A stretch of 21,059 nt of DNA from Ferruginibacter sp. (GTDB lineage: Bacteria > Bacteroidota > Bacteroidia > Chitinophagales > Chitinophagaceae). Each line of letters opens with the position of its first letter. Positions within the stretch are counted from its first letter, which is position 1. The stretch is taken from positions 1-21,059 of the forward strand of contig JANXOQ010000425.1 of NCBI GenBank assembly GCA_025357775.1. The letters are read 5' to 3'. Below the pieces are notes generated by a model. It was given only the letters and a program-made list of their open reading frames with translations. It was not told where the DNA came from and made no database searches. Positions 6,636 through 14,108 of this stretch are shown piece by piece. Position numbers and translations under genes: made by a program.

Positions 6636-9056
6636 ATGAAACGTACAATAAAAAAAGTTGCTGTATTAGGAAGTGGTGTTATGGGAAGTCGCATTGCTTG
6701 CCATTTTGCAGGGATAGGGTTGCCTGTTTTGTTATTGGATATTGCAGCTCCCTCTAACTCCTCCGAAGGTGGAGAAGCACCGAAAGGAGTGGAGCGAAAT
6801 AAGATTGTAAATGATGCTTTAGCGGCTGCCGTAAAATCTAATCCATCGCCATTATATACAAAAGATGTGTTGAAGAAAATAACCACAGGTAATTTTACAG
6901 ACAACATGAAAGATATTGCCACCGCTGATTGGATAATAGAAGTGGTTGTAGAAAGACTCGATATAAAACAACTTGTTTTTGCAGATGTAGAAAAGTATAG
7001 AAAGCCTGGAACGTTGATTACATCCAATACTTCGGGCATACCTATACATATGATGGCAGAGAGTAGAAGCGATGATTTTAAAAAACATTTTTGTGGTACA
7101 CACTTTTTTAATCCACCACGCTACTTGCGTTTGTTAGAAATAATTCCTACTGCACATACAGATGCAGACGTAGTAGATTTTTTAATGAGCTACGGCGATT
7201 TGTACCTTGGTAAAACAACAGTACTTGCAAAAGATACACCTGCATTTATTGCAAATAGAGTAGGGGTGTTTAGTATGATGGCGATTATGAATAGTATGGA
7301 AAAATTGGGTTTATCTATTGATGAAATAGATACATTGACTGGCCCTATAATTGGAAGACCAAAGTCTGCAACTTTTCGTACTGCGGATGTTGTGGGCATT
7401 GATACCTTGGTGAAAGTAGCCAATGGCGTAGCAGCAAATTGCCCGAATGATGAAGCAAAGAATATTTTTAATATTCCTGCTTGGCTTACCAAAATGGTAG
7501 AGAATAATTGGTTGGGTGATAAGACTGGGCAAGGGTTTTTTAAGAAAACGAAATCGGCTGATGGTGCAAAAGATATTTATGTATTAAACCTATCAACGCT
7601 TGAATATGAGCCACGCAAAAAAGCAAAATTTGCAACGCTTGAAGCAGCAAAACCAATTGAGGATTTAAAAGCAAGACTGAAAGCATTGAATGCTGGGCAA
7701 GATAAAGCAGGAGAATTTTATCGTTCATTTCACCATGCATTGTTCTCTTACATTTCTCACCGCATACCCGAAATAAGCGATGAAATATATAGAGTAGATG
7801 ATGGTATGATGGCGGGTTTTGGTTGGGAGATAGGTGCTTTTGAAAGTTGGGATACACTGGGTGTAGCCAAAACGGTAGAAGCCATGAAGGCAGCAGGTTG
7901 TAGCGTAGCTACTTGGGTGGATGATATGTTGAAAAAAGGGATAACAACGTTTTATAAAGTTGAAAACGGTAAACGTTTATGTTACTCTCCCAAACATGGA
8001 GCGTACAAAGTCCCCTCTTTCGAAGGGGATTTAGGGGAGGCTCTGCCAGGCGGAGATGCGTTTATAGTGATGCGTAATTTTGAAAATGAAACTGTGTGGA
8101 AGAATAGTGTGTGCAGAACTTATCATTTAGGGGGTGATGTTTTAGGCTTAGAATGGAATACAAAAATGAATAGTATTGGCGGCGAAGTATTAGAAGGTAT
8201 TAACAAATCTATTGCGCTTGCCGAAGAAAAATACAAAGGCTTAGTAATAGCAAATGAAGGAACAAATTTTAGTGCAGGAGCAAACGTAGGTATGATTTTT
8301 ATGCTAGCCATTGAACAAGATTTTGATGAAATAGATATGGCTGTTCGCCAATTTCAAAATACGATAATGCGTGTACGGTATTCTTCTATACCTGTGGTGG
8401 TGGCGCCTCACGGGCTTGCGCTCGGCGGCGCATGCGAAATGAGTTTGCATGCCGATAAAGTTATAGCCGCTGCGGAAACTTACACCGGCTTAGTAGAAGT
8501 AGGCATTGGCGTAGTACCTGGAGGTGCTGGTACAAAAGAATTTATATTGCGTGCCGCAGATGAAATGCATGCTGGCGAGCCAGAAACAATTACACTTACC
8601 AATCGCTTCTTAAATATTGCTACAGCAAAAGTGGCTACGTCTGCTCATGAAGCATACGAACTTGGCATATATCGCAAAGGGATTGACGAAGTTTGCATGA
8701 ATATAGGTAGGCGTATTGCTGATGCAAAAAAAGCTGTAATAGATTTGTATGATTCTGGTTATGTAATGCCTGTGCAACGTACCGATATAAAAGTGCTAGG
8801 TCGTAGTGGCTTGGGTGCTATGTATGCAGGCATAAACGGTATGCACAAAGGAAAATATGCCACAGACCATGATGTAACTGTAGCAAAAAAACTAGCGTAT
8901 GTAATGTGTGGCGGCGACCTTAGTGAGCAACAATTAGTAAGCGAACAATATCTCCTAAACTTAGAGAGAGAAGCATTCTTAAGCCTAACTGGCGAAAAGA
9001 AAACTTTAGAAAGAATACAAAGTATTTTGAAGACAGGGAAGCCATTGAGGAATTAA
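6636..9056 (+). CDS. fadN: FadN-type bifunctional 3-hydroxyacyl-CoA dehydrogenase / enoyl-CoA hydratase
   Basis: This 806-residue protein has the reversed domain order of FadN: NAD-binding hydroxyacyl-CoA dehydrogenase first, crotonase last. Residues 7-36 form the Rossmann start with GSGVMGS. The dehydrogenase catalytic pair is His156 in GTHFFNPP and Glu168 in LLEIIP, with the usual 12-residue spacing. The crotonase domain (about 500-690) has Glu601 in GGACEM and Glu621 in LVEVGIGVVPGGAG, the two expected catalytic glutamates. It should hydrate enoyl-CoA and oxidise the 3-hydroxyacyl-CoA in cytosolic fatty-acid beta-oxidation. No thiolase or acyl-CoA dehydrogenase gene lies beside it, though such genes often accompany this one. 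Two segments, near residues 38-53 and 459-472, look like short palindromic DNA inserted in frame. All catalytic residues are kept, so the enzyme is probably active. Confidence 0.93.
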   Translation: MKRTIKKVAVLGSGVMGSRIACHFAGIGLPVLLLDIAAPSNSSEGGEAPKGVERNKIVNDALAAAVKSNPSPLYTKDVLKKITTGNFTDNMKDIATADWIIEVVVERLDIKQLVFADVEKYRKPGTLITSNTSGIPIHMMAESRSDDFKKHFCGTHFFNPPRYLRLLEIIPTAHTDADVVDFLMSYGDLYLGKTTVLAKDTPAFIANRVGVFSMMAIMNSMEKLGLSIDEIDTLTGPIIGRPKSATFRTADVVGIDTLVKVANGVAANCPNDEAKNIFNIPAWLTKMVENNWLGDKTGQGFFKKTKSADGAKDIYVLNLSTLEYEPRKKAKFATLEAAKPIEDLKARLKALNAGQDKAGEFYRSFHHALFSYISHRIPEISDEIYRVDDGMMAGFGWEIGAFESWDTLGVAKTVEAMKAAGCSVATWVDDMLKKGITTFYKVENGKRLCYSPKHGAYKVPSFEGDLGEALPGGDAFIVMRNFENETVWKNSVCRTYHLGGDVLGLEWNTKMNSIGGEVLEGINKSIALAEEKYKGLVIANEGTNFSAGANVGMIFMLAIEQDFDEIDMAVRQFQNTIMRVRYSSIPVVVAPHGLALGGACEMSLHADKVIAAAETYTGLVEVGIGVVPGGAGTKEFILRAADEMHAGEPETITLTNRFLNIATAKVATSAHEAYELGIYRKGIDEVCMNIGRRIADAKKAVIDLYDSGYVMPVQRTDIKVLGRSGLGAMYAGINGMHKGKYATDHDVTVAKKLAYVMCGGDLSEQQLVSEQYLLNLEREAFLSLTGEKKTLERIQSILKTGKPLRN
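6758..6774. repeat. Palindrome within fadN-like gene (insert 1)
   Basis: CTCCTCCGAAGGTGGAG folds as a 4-bp plus 2-bp stem with one T-T mismatch and a GAA loop. It is GC-rich against an AT-rich gene and lies in the loop after the second strand of the Rossmann fold (residues about 41-46), where the family varies in length. The wider GC-richer patch is about 6747-6795. It is read through in frame. Confidence 0.45.
8011..8055. repeat. Palindromic repeat-like insert within fadN-like gene (insert 2)
   Basis: TCCCCT (8011-8016) pairs with AGGGGA (8024-8029) around the loop CTTTCGA, and a second AGGGGA follows at 8033-8038. A further GC-rich piece, CTCTGCCAGGCGGAG, runs to 8055. The stretch adds about 10-12 residues (PSFEGDLGEALP) between the two enzymatic domains, where FadN relatives have a short linker. 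It resembles the small dispersed CCCCT/AGGGG palindromes of Bacteroidota genomes, as I recall them; no search was done. Confidence 0.5.
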
Positions 9057-9362
9057 GAAGTTTGATATTAGATTTTAGGTTTTTAGAAACAAGAATGAAG
9101 AAGTTTTTTTTCTTTTTGTTCCGACGGACTACAACGGAATTTACTCTTAGTAACAACAGGTAAACCCATGTACTTTTGTGCAGTAAAAGCAACCCCAAAT
9201 AAGGTTAAACAAATAATAAATAATTTACTTTTGCTTCAAAAATCAATAAAAAGTTTTACTAATTGGGTACGCATAAAATAAAACTATTTCTTCAATAACA
9301 GAGCTATATTTAGAAACAAAGCTTTGACATATAAATTTGTATTTTTTACTTTAAAAAATAAT
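9057..9362. other. Intergenic region with a start-less signal-peptide-like frame and candidate promoters
   Basis: No intact gene was seen. On the minus strand, 9235-9083 is open for 50 codons and begins with a secretion-signal-like stretch (KLFIICLTLFGVAFTAQ), but it has no start codon ahead of it. On the plus strand an exact TAnnTTTG match, TACTTTTG, lies at 9226-9233, and a near match, TATATTTA, at 9305-9312. Either could serve the META lipoprotein gene. Confidence 0.4.
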
Positions 9363-10133
9363 ATGCGTTTTATTTTTGTATTTATATTAGTAATAAATTC
9401 AGCATGCAATAATGCGAAAATCGCAACAAAAACAAATAATAATTCGCAAGAGCAATTAGAAGCTAATAGTGTTTCAAAAAAAATGTTAGAAGTAGGTATT
9501 GATTTTGTTGCAGAAGGTACTGAGCCATCATTTTGGAAATTGACAATTAATTATGACGATACAGTACGCTTTGAATCTGCCGATGGACTTACTCTAAAAA
9601 TTGCTTTTAACCAATTAAAAAAAACCACGAGTTTAGATAAAATTATTTTTACAGGCACAAAAAAAGAAGGCACAATCGTAATTTCTATTTTTAACAAAAG
9701 CTGTAACATACCCACACAAAAAGAAGTATATACAAAAGAGGTAACTTTTTTATTTAATACAATTCTATATAAAGGTTGTGGCAAATTTCTTGTAAATGAT
9801 TTACTTAATGGTAAGTGGGAGTTAGAGAAAATTGGTAATGAATTAATAGATAAAAATTACTACAAACAAATGCCTATTTTTATTTTTGACATAAATAAAA
9901 TAAACTTAAATGGTAACGATGGGTGTAATAATTTTTCGGGAGAAATAGAAGTTATTGGAAAACGTATTCAATTTTACAATTTAATATTTGATAGAAAAAA
10001 CTGTTCTAAAAAAAGTATTATTGACATTATTAACAAGAAAATAAAAAGCCAGTTGGTTGATTTTTATTTTAAAAATAGTAAGCTGTATTTGTACTTAATA
10101 GACGATAGTATTTTAGTATTTAAGAAAATATAA
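9363..10133 (+). CDS. META-domain lipoprotein with N-terminal COG3650-like region
   Basis: I start this at the ATG at 9363 (256 residues). The signal sequence and lipobox MRFIFVFILVINSAC follow immediately, with Cys15 as the lipidated residue. A TTG 13 codons upstream is in frame but would place extra residues before the signal. Residues about 45-140 contain GTEPSFW and a later KGCG. Both are reminiscent of COG3650-type envelope proteins, which often sit with META domains. From LNGKWELE (148-155) on, the protein is a META domain with the signature NGNDGCNNFSG (183-193) and a Cys about 24 residues after that block. META domains occur in HslJ and related envelope proteins with a stress link, but no reaction is known. 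It is not in an evident operon. Confidence 0.78.
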   Translation: MRFIFVFILVINSACNNAKIATKTNNNSQEQLEANSVSKKMLEVGIDFVAEGTEPSFWKLTINYDDTVRFESADGLTLKIAFNQLKKTTSLDKIIFTGTKKEGTIVISIFNKSCNIPTQKEVYTKEVTFLFNTILYKGCGKFLVNDLLNGKWELEKIGNELIDKNYYKQMPIFIFDINKINLNGNDGCNNFSGEIEVIGKRIQFYNLIFDRKNCSKKSIIDIINKKIKSQLVDFYFKNSKLYLYLIDDSILVFKKI

Positions 10134-10292
10134 TACTTTCTAAAATTTACATAATAGCTCAATTGTACCTATTTGCGTATTTGCTCAAAGTGATATGCAT
10201 AAATCTTATAGTTGGGAGTCAACTTTGTGGAAACCCTAAAAATGACATAAAAGATTTTGTATTATCGTAATTAGTGTTTTAATTTACAACTT

Positions 10293-11405
10293 ATGAATGT
10301 TCAATCACATTTTATTTCGCCAAAGTTAGAAGGTAAAAGGTTTGAAGACCATACAATTCCTTTAGAACTTTTGGAGGACTTCGCTGCATTCGAGGAATTG
10401 TTAATTGAAGTTGCTAAGTGGATTTATCTTAAAGAAAATCCAAATAGAAAACGTGTACCAAACGGTTTTACAGAAGGCTTTTCATTAAAATTAGCCTCTA
10501 TTGGAGAAGGAAGTTCAGTTGCGAATATTGTTATAGCAGCTGCTATAGGACTATTCCCTACAGAAAACAATAGTTACTTTGAAAGAGCTAAAGAAAATAT
10601 TGTAAACTCAATTAACGCAGCAGAAAACAATCAAAATGTTACTCAATTTATACCTGAAAATTTCTTAGGATATTTTAATAAAATTGGGAAAAACTTAAAA
10701 GAAGATGAAACAATTAATTTCTCCAATAATACTCAATTCAGAGCAGTGTTAAATAAGGAAACTAGAAAAAAACTTGTATTAGCTTCATCTACAATAACTG
10801 AGGTTATAACTCAAACCAAAATAAGAGGTTTTATTCCTGAATTAGATAAAAGTACAAATTCATTTACTTTACAGTTAGTTAATGGACAGAAAATAATTTG
10901 TTCAATTGAACCTCAGTTTAAAAAGCCAATTTTTGAAGCTTTTGACAATTATGAAAAAGGTTTGAAAGTCATTTTGAATGGACTTGGAAAATACAACAAA
11001 AATGATAAACTAGAAGGATTTGAAAGAATTGAACATATTACAATAATTGATAGTTTAGATGTAAGCGAACGAATAGAAGAAATTTCAAAGTTGGAAGATG
11101 GTTGGCTAAATGGCGAAGGAAAATCACCTTTGAAAGGAAATCTAATTTGGTTTACAAATATTTTTGAAGATAATTTTAAATCTTCATTGCCATTACCTTA
11201 TTTATATCCTACAATAGATGGTGGATTACAAGCTGAATGGAGTTCTATAAAATCTGATATTTCTTTAAAGATAAATTTGGAAGATAAAGCTGCTACTATT
11301 CATATATTGGAATTAATTAATGACAATGAAATTGAAAATTCATTTGACGTTTCTCTAAAGGAAAGTTGGGAATCAATTAACACTATTATTGAAGAAAAAT
11401 TATAA
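10293..11405 (+). CDS. Conserved hypothetical protein, first gene of an unknown two-gene module
   Basis: I cannot assign a function to this 370-residue cytosolic-looking protein, which has no signal peptide or clear membrane helix. The N-terminal block (7-70) includes ISPKLEGKRFEDHTIPLE and then WIYLKENPNRKRVPNGFTEG. The middle (about 175-255) is beta-rich, KIRGFIPELDKSTNSFTLQL followed by VNGQKI, like a small barrel. The C-terminal block has EDGWLNGEGKSPL (268-280) and PYLYPTIDGGLQAEW (302-316). The blocks recall hypothetical proteins I have seen in unrelated phyla, suggesting a family that moves between genomes; this is recollection, not a search result. The second gene begins eight bases downstream, so the two are surely co-expressed. 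A defence or toxin-antitoxin-like role is possible from the layout, but nothing catalytic is visible. Confidence 0.75.
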   Translation: MNVQSHFISPKLEGKRFEDHTIPLELLEDFAAFEELLIEVAKWIYLKENPNRKRVPNGFTEGFSLKLASIGEGSSVANIVIAAAIGLFPTENNSYFERAKENIVNSINAAENNQNVTQFIPENFLGYFNKIGKNLKEDETINFSNNTQFRAVLNKETRKKLVLASSTITEVITQTKIRGFIPELDKSTNSFTLQLVNGQKIICSIEPQFKKPIFEAFDNYEKGLKVILNGLGKYNKNDKLEGFERIEHITIIDSLDVSERIEEISKLEDGWLNGEGKSPLKGNLIWFTNIFEDNFKSSLPLPYLYPTIDGGLQAEWSSIKSDISLKINLEDKAATIHILELINDNEIENSFDVSLKESWESINTIIEEKL

Positions 11406-11413
11406 GAAGATTA

Positions 11414-11803
11414 ATGGAAAAAGAAACATTACTGCATAGACAAGTTCATCCATCTTTTGTACAATTAGATAAAATTTCAGTTCAAGTATTTATTACTTCA
11501 CAAGTATTCAAACCTACACCTAAAGATGATAGCAAATTATCAGTATATAATTCAGAGGAATTTACAGCTAAAGAATCATTTGCTCATTTTATATCTGAAC
11601 CTAAAAATAGTTCAATAGGCGTTGTTTCTGTTAATATTGAAGAATGTAATTTTGAAGGCTTAAATGTAGTTGAAGATAATCAACCGTTTCACGGTCATTG
11701 CCACATAGACTTTGAAAATTTATCTAGTAAGCAGATTGAAAAGAAAGCAAAAAAACTAAAATTAGCTGCAACTAATAGAGGTTGGCAATACAAATCCGAA
11801 TAA
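11414..11803 (+). CDS. Conserved hypothetical protein, partner of the 370-aa protein
   Basis: This 129-residue soluble protein starts eight bases after the preceding stop. Notable blocks are LLHRQVHPSFVQ (6-17), VFKPTPKDDSKLSVY (31-45), a His cluster PFHGHCHIDF (91-100) and a Lys-rich helix near the end (about 105-118) followed by GW. The blocks resemble a widespread unannotated family that I recall seeing in other bacteria, also as a small gene beside a larger one. The three closely spaced histidines with Asp99 could bind a metal or form an active site, but that is conjecture. No function is assigned. Gene order and spacing suggest the product acts with the 370-residue protein. Confidence 0.72.
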   Translation: MEKETLLHRQVHPSFVQLDKISVQVFITSQVFKPTPKDDSKLSVYNSEEFTAKESFAHFISEPKNSSIGVVSVNIEECNFEGLNVVEDNQPFHGHCHIDFENLSSKQIEKKAKKLKLAATNRGWQYKSE

Positions 11804-12125
11804 AACGAACGCCCAACATTGGTTTTTGTGCAAGTTGGACGGATGGAATAACAATGAGCATTTGTGCATAGCCCAGATTTAGTTCGGGCTGAAGAATTAC
11901 TAATGAGGATTTGTTATTTTTTTTTACATTTATTTTTCAATAACTAGCGGTTCTGGGTAGAAGGAATTATATTTTTCAACCATCACAAAACCTTAGCCGT
12001 ATTATGCCATCCAAATAAATGTGCCTTACTAAATTATTATATTTAAGTTTAAAATGAAAATTATTTGTTAAGTGTTAAAATTTACTAATAAAATAGATGT
12101 AATCTTAATATTGTATTTACTCTTA
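11804..12125. other. 322-base convergent gap between the unknown module and the PorP/SprF gene
   Basis: The left 90 bases hold the hairpin element described separately. The rest is AT-rich, with no open frame, RNA gene or clear T-tailed terminator that I could support. Confidence 0.6.
11811..11890. repeat. GC-richer double-hairpin element after the unknown gene pair
   Basis: GCCCAAC (11811-11817) pairs with GTTGGAC (11834-11840), six of seven bases, around a 16-base loop. A second hairpin uses AGCCC (11870-11874) and GGGCT (11886-11890). The stretch begins eight bases after the stop codon and is richer in G+C than its surroundings. It may act as a terminator for both converging units, or be a dispersed element that travels with cassette-like genes. 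The arms fit the integron RYYYAAC/GTTRRRY boxes but are too close together for attC. Confidence 0.4.
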
Positions 12126-13127
12126 TTAAAAACTTGGGCAAGGAATACCTTTAGACTCCGACTTACGCTTTATGTAAATCAAAGAAAATTCAGAGCCACC
12201 TCTGCTTGCTGTTGCAGTTTTTAAACTACTAATGTTTACATCGTAGCTGGCTCCAATTCTTAAGCCTCCTACTTCCAAACCTAGGTAAGGTATTAAAGCA
12301 TCATTTAACCGCAGCCATGACCCCAAAAAAATTGAAGCAGGTTTTGCATCCTCTTGGCTAAGGTTGTAAGATAATGCAGCACCTAACGTAGTTTCACTAG
12401 CACCAGCTTGTACTTGGTGTATTACAGAAGCATTAACTTTTAACAGATCAGTAAGTGGAAAAGTACCACCACCATGTGCTGTAAACCTACTAGCAAGTTT
12501 ATAATTTTTATCAATAAAACCAACAGAAGGTCTATTTACATGGTACACAGAAACACCAGCATAGTAATTATTAATACCATTTGTGGAGCCAGAAAATAAA
12601 AGCCCAGCATTCAAATCAAAATAACTTTGATTATTTCCGTTGGTAAAAAAATCTGTACGTGCACCAGTAAAACCGTTGGAGCGAAGCATATCTTCAAAAG
12701 TAAGTTTACCTTCATCAATAGATAAATTACTGTAGGTGCCTTGAAAGCCTGCACCTATTGTATTATAACCATCTTCGTCCAACGCTTTGTGATACGATAA
12801 TGATGCAGAACCAAAGTTTAATTTTAACTGTCCATTGGCACTAGCATCTGTAAGTGCTGAAAAACCAATACCAAACACATCACCAGCAGGTAATTTACTT
12901 TTCATTATACCAATATCAAAAGATGCGCTACTTGTAACATAAGCTTTAGGTATAGAAGGCCATTGGTCTCTATGGTTTACGGCTAGCCTCCACTCACCAT
13001 CAAACTTTCCTGTAAAGGCAGGATTTAACGTAAGAGGCGATGCAAAAAATTGTGAAAAATGTGGGTCTTGCGCTTTTACTGAAACTACAGCGGCAAGCAT
13101 AAATATAATCAATAAAAATTTTCTCAT
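12126..13127 (-). CDS. PorP/SprF-family outer-membrane protein (type IX secretion-associated)
   Basis: I choose the ATG at 13127-13125 (333 residues) because it places MRKFLLIIFMLAAVVSVKAQ, a standard signal peptide with a KAQ cleavage site, at the very start. An upstream in-frame ATG at 13181 would add 18 residues before the signal and lies beyond the likely promoter. After cleavage the protein reads DPHFSQFFASPLTLNPAFTG, the hallmark of the PorP/SprF family, followed by repeated amphipathic beta strands (YYAGVSVYHVN, LGLEVGGLRIGASY) of an outer-membrane barrel. Family members take part in type IX secretion and gliding, or anchor surface proteins. This copy stands alone, without other type IX components or a large adhesin beside it, so its partner is unknown. 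Confidence 0.92.
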   Translation of the reverse strand: MRKFLLIIFMLAAVVSVKAQDPHFSQFFASPLTLNPAFTGKFDGEWRLAVNHRDQWPSIPKAYVTSSASFDIGIMKSKLPAGDVFGIGFSALTDASANGQLKLNFGSASLSYHKALDEDGYNTIGAGFQGTYSNLSIDEGKLTFEDMLRSNGFTGARTDFFTNGNNQSYFDLNAGLLFSGSTNGINNYYAGVSVYHVNRPSVGFIDKNYKLASRFTAHGGGTFPLTDLLKVNASVIHQVQAGASETTLGAALSYNLSQEDAKPASIFLGSWLRLNDALIPYLGLEVGGLRIGASYDVNISSLKTATASRGGSEFSLIYIKRKSESKGIPCPSF

Positions 13128-13146
13128 TTTTGTAAATTCTTTGCAA

Positions 13147-13178
13147 TAAAGGTAAGAAAATCGTGTAAAAAGCTGCAA
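13147..13178 (-). promoter_or_regulatory. Candidate promoter of the PorP/SprF gene
   Basis: On the minus strand TTG (13178-13176) and TACCTTTA (13154-13147) are 21 bases apart. This fits the Bacteroidota TTG-N17-23-TAnnTTTG pattern with one mismatch in the -7 box. The box ends 20 bases before the chosen start and supports starting at 13127 rather than 13181. Confidence 0.45.
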
Positions 13179-13350
13179 CATTTTTTAAAAGTTATTCACT
13201 TTTCATAAATTAGTATTAAAAAGTAAAAGGTTTTATTTTAAAAAATATTAAAATCTAGTTGCTTTAAAGAAATAAAAATAATTTTAAACTACCATCTTAT
13301 ACTATAAAATTTACAATCAAATACAAAATATTGTAATCTTATTTATCTGT

Positions 13351-14001
13351 TTATTGCTGCATTTTAGTGCCATAAGCCAAATCTCCAGCATCCCCAAGCC
13401 CTGGTATAATATATCCTTTTGCAGATAAATCATCATCTATACAACCACACCAAATATTTGCAGTAGGCTCAGCAGCTAATAAGGTTTCTATACCTTTTTT
13501 AGCAGCAATAGCGCATACAACATGCAGCTCTTTTATATTGCCTGCTTCTCTTATGTATTGTATTGCTTTTATAAGCGATGCGCCTGTTGCTAGCATAGGG
13601 TCGCTTACTATTACCACTCTTCCTTCTATAGGAGGGCAGCTCATATATTCAAGCAATATTTCAAAACTGCCGTCAGCATTGTGTTTGCGGTACGCACTCA
13701 AAAATGCATTGTCTGCCCTATCAAAATAACTAAGCAAACCATTGTGCATAGCTAAACCTGCACGCAATATTGTAGCAAGTACTGGCTGGTCTTTTAGTAT
13801 TTTGCATTGCGCCTTTCCCATTGGGGTTAAGATTTCTGCATTCACCGTATCCATGCCTTTGCTTATTTCATAGCCTATTACTTCGGCTATCCGCTCTAAG
13901 TTTCTACGAAAACGCAATCTATCATTTTGTATTTCTACATTTCTCAATTCACTTACCCAGTTACTTATTAATGAATGATTGCTACTAAAATTGTGTACCA
14001 T
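13351..14001 (-). CDS. upp: Uracil phosphoribosyltransferase
   Basis: This 216-residue enzyme joins uracil and PRPP to make UMP in pyrimidine salvage. The phosphoribosyltransferase PRPP loop is IVSDPMLATGAS at residues 131-142. The uracil-binding C-terminal block GYIIPGLGDAGDLAYGT is at 196-212, and the LRAGLAMHNGL segment near 79-89 is also typical. Length and all blocks are complete. It precedes the PorP/SprF gene on the same strand with a gap of over 220 bases, and a separate promoter is likely for that gene. It is divergent from the small lipoprotein gene at 14109. No TAnnTTTG box was seen immediately ahead of it. Confidence 0.97.
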   Translation of the reverse strand: MVHNFSSNHSLISNWVSELRNVEIQNDRLRFRRNLERIAEVIGYEISKGMDTVNAEILTPMGKAQCKILKDQPVLATILRAGLAMHNGLLSYFDRADNAFLSAYRKHNADGSFEILLEYMSCPPIEGRVVIVSDPMLATGASLIKAIQYIREAGNIKELHVVCAIAAKKGIETLLAAEPTANIWCGCIDDDLSAKGYIIPGLGDAGDLAYGTKMQQ

Positions 14002-14073
14002 TTTGCTTTTAAAAATGTTTCGTTAAAGTTGTAAATAATTTGGTAAATTTAAAATAAAATCATGTAGTAAACT

Positions 14074-14081
14074 TACATTTG
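14074..14081 (+). promoter_or_regulatory. Candidate -7 box (TACATTTG) for the small lipoprotein gene
   Basis: This is an exact TAnnTTTG match ending 27 bases before the ATG at 14109. It overlaps the in-frame TTG at 14079, which argues against that TTG being the start codon. No TTG -33 element at normal spacing was found. Confidence 0.45.
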
Positions 14082-14108
14082 AAAATATTCTTACTAAACT
14101 ACATTTTT

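Noticed and set aside
6590..7103. Minus-strand open frames overlapping the start of the fadN-like gene
   Set aside because: They are antisense shadows of a gene with clear catalytic motifs and show no domain of their own.
9324..9362. TTG at 9324 as the start of the META lipoprotein
   Set aside because: It would place 13 residues in front of a perfectly formed lipoprotein signal beginning at the ATG at 9363.
11811..11840. An integron attC site after the unknown gene pair
   Set aside because: The outer boxes match the consensus, but they are separated by only 16 bases and no inner L-box pair is present; real attC sites are about 57-141 bases. No integrase is in the window.
13128..13181. ATG at 13181 as the start of the PorP/SprF gene
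   Set aside because: The extra 18 residues precede the signal peptide and overlap the best promoter candidate; the ATG at 13127 fits both.
14079..14108. TTG at 14079 as the start of the small lipoprotein
   Set aside because: It overlaps the -7 box, and the ATG at 14109 gives a standard lipoprotein signal.
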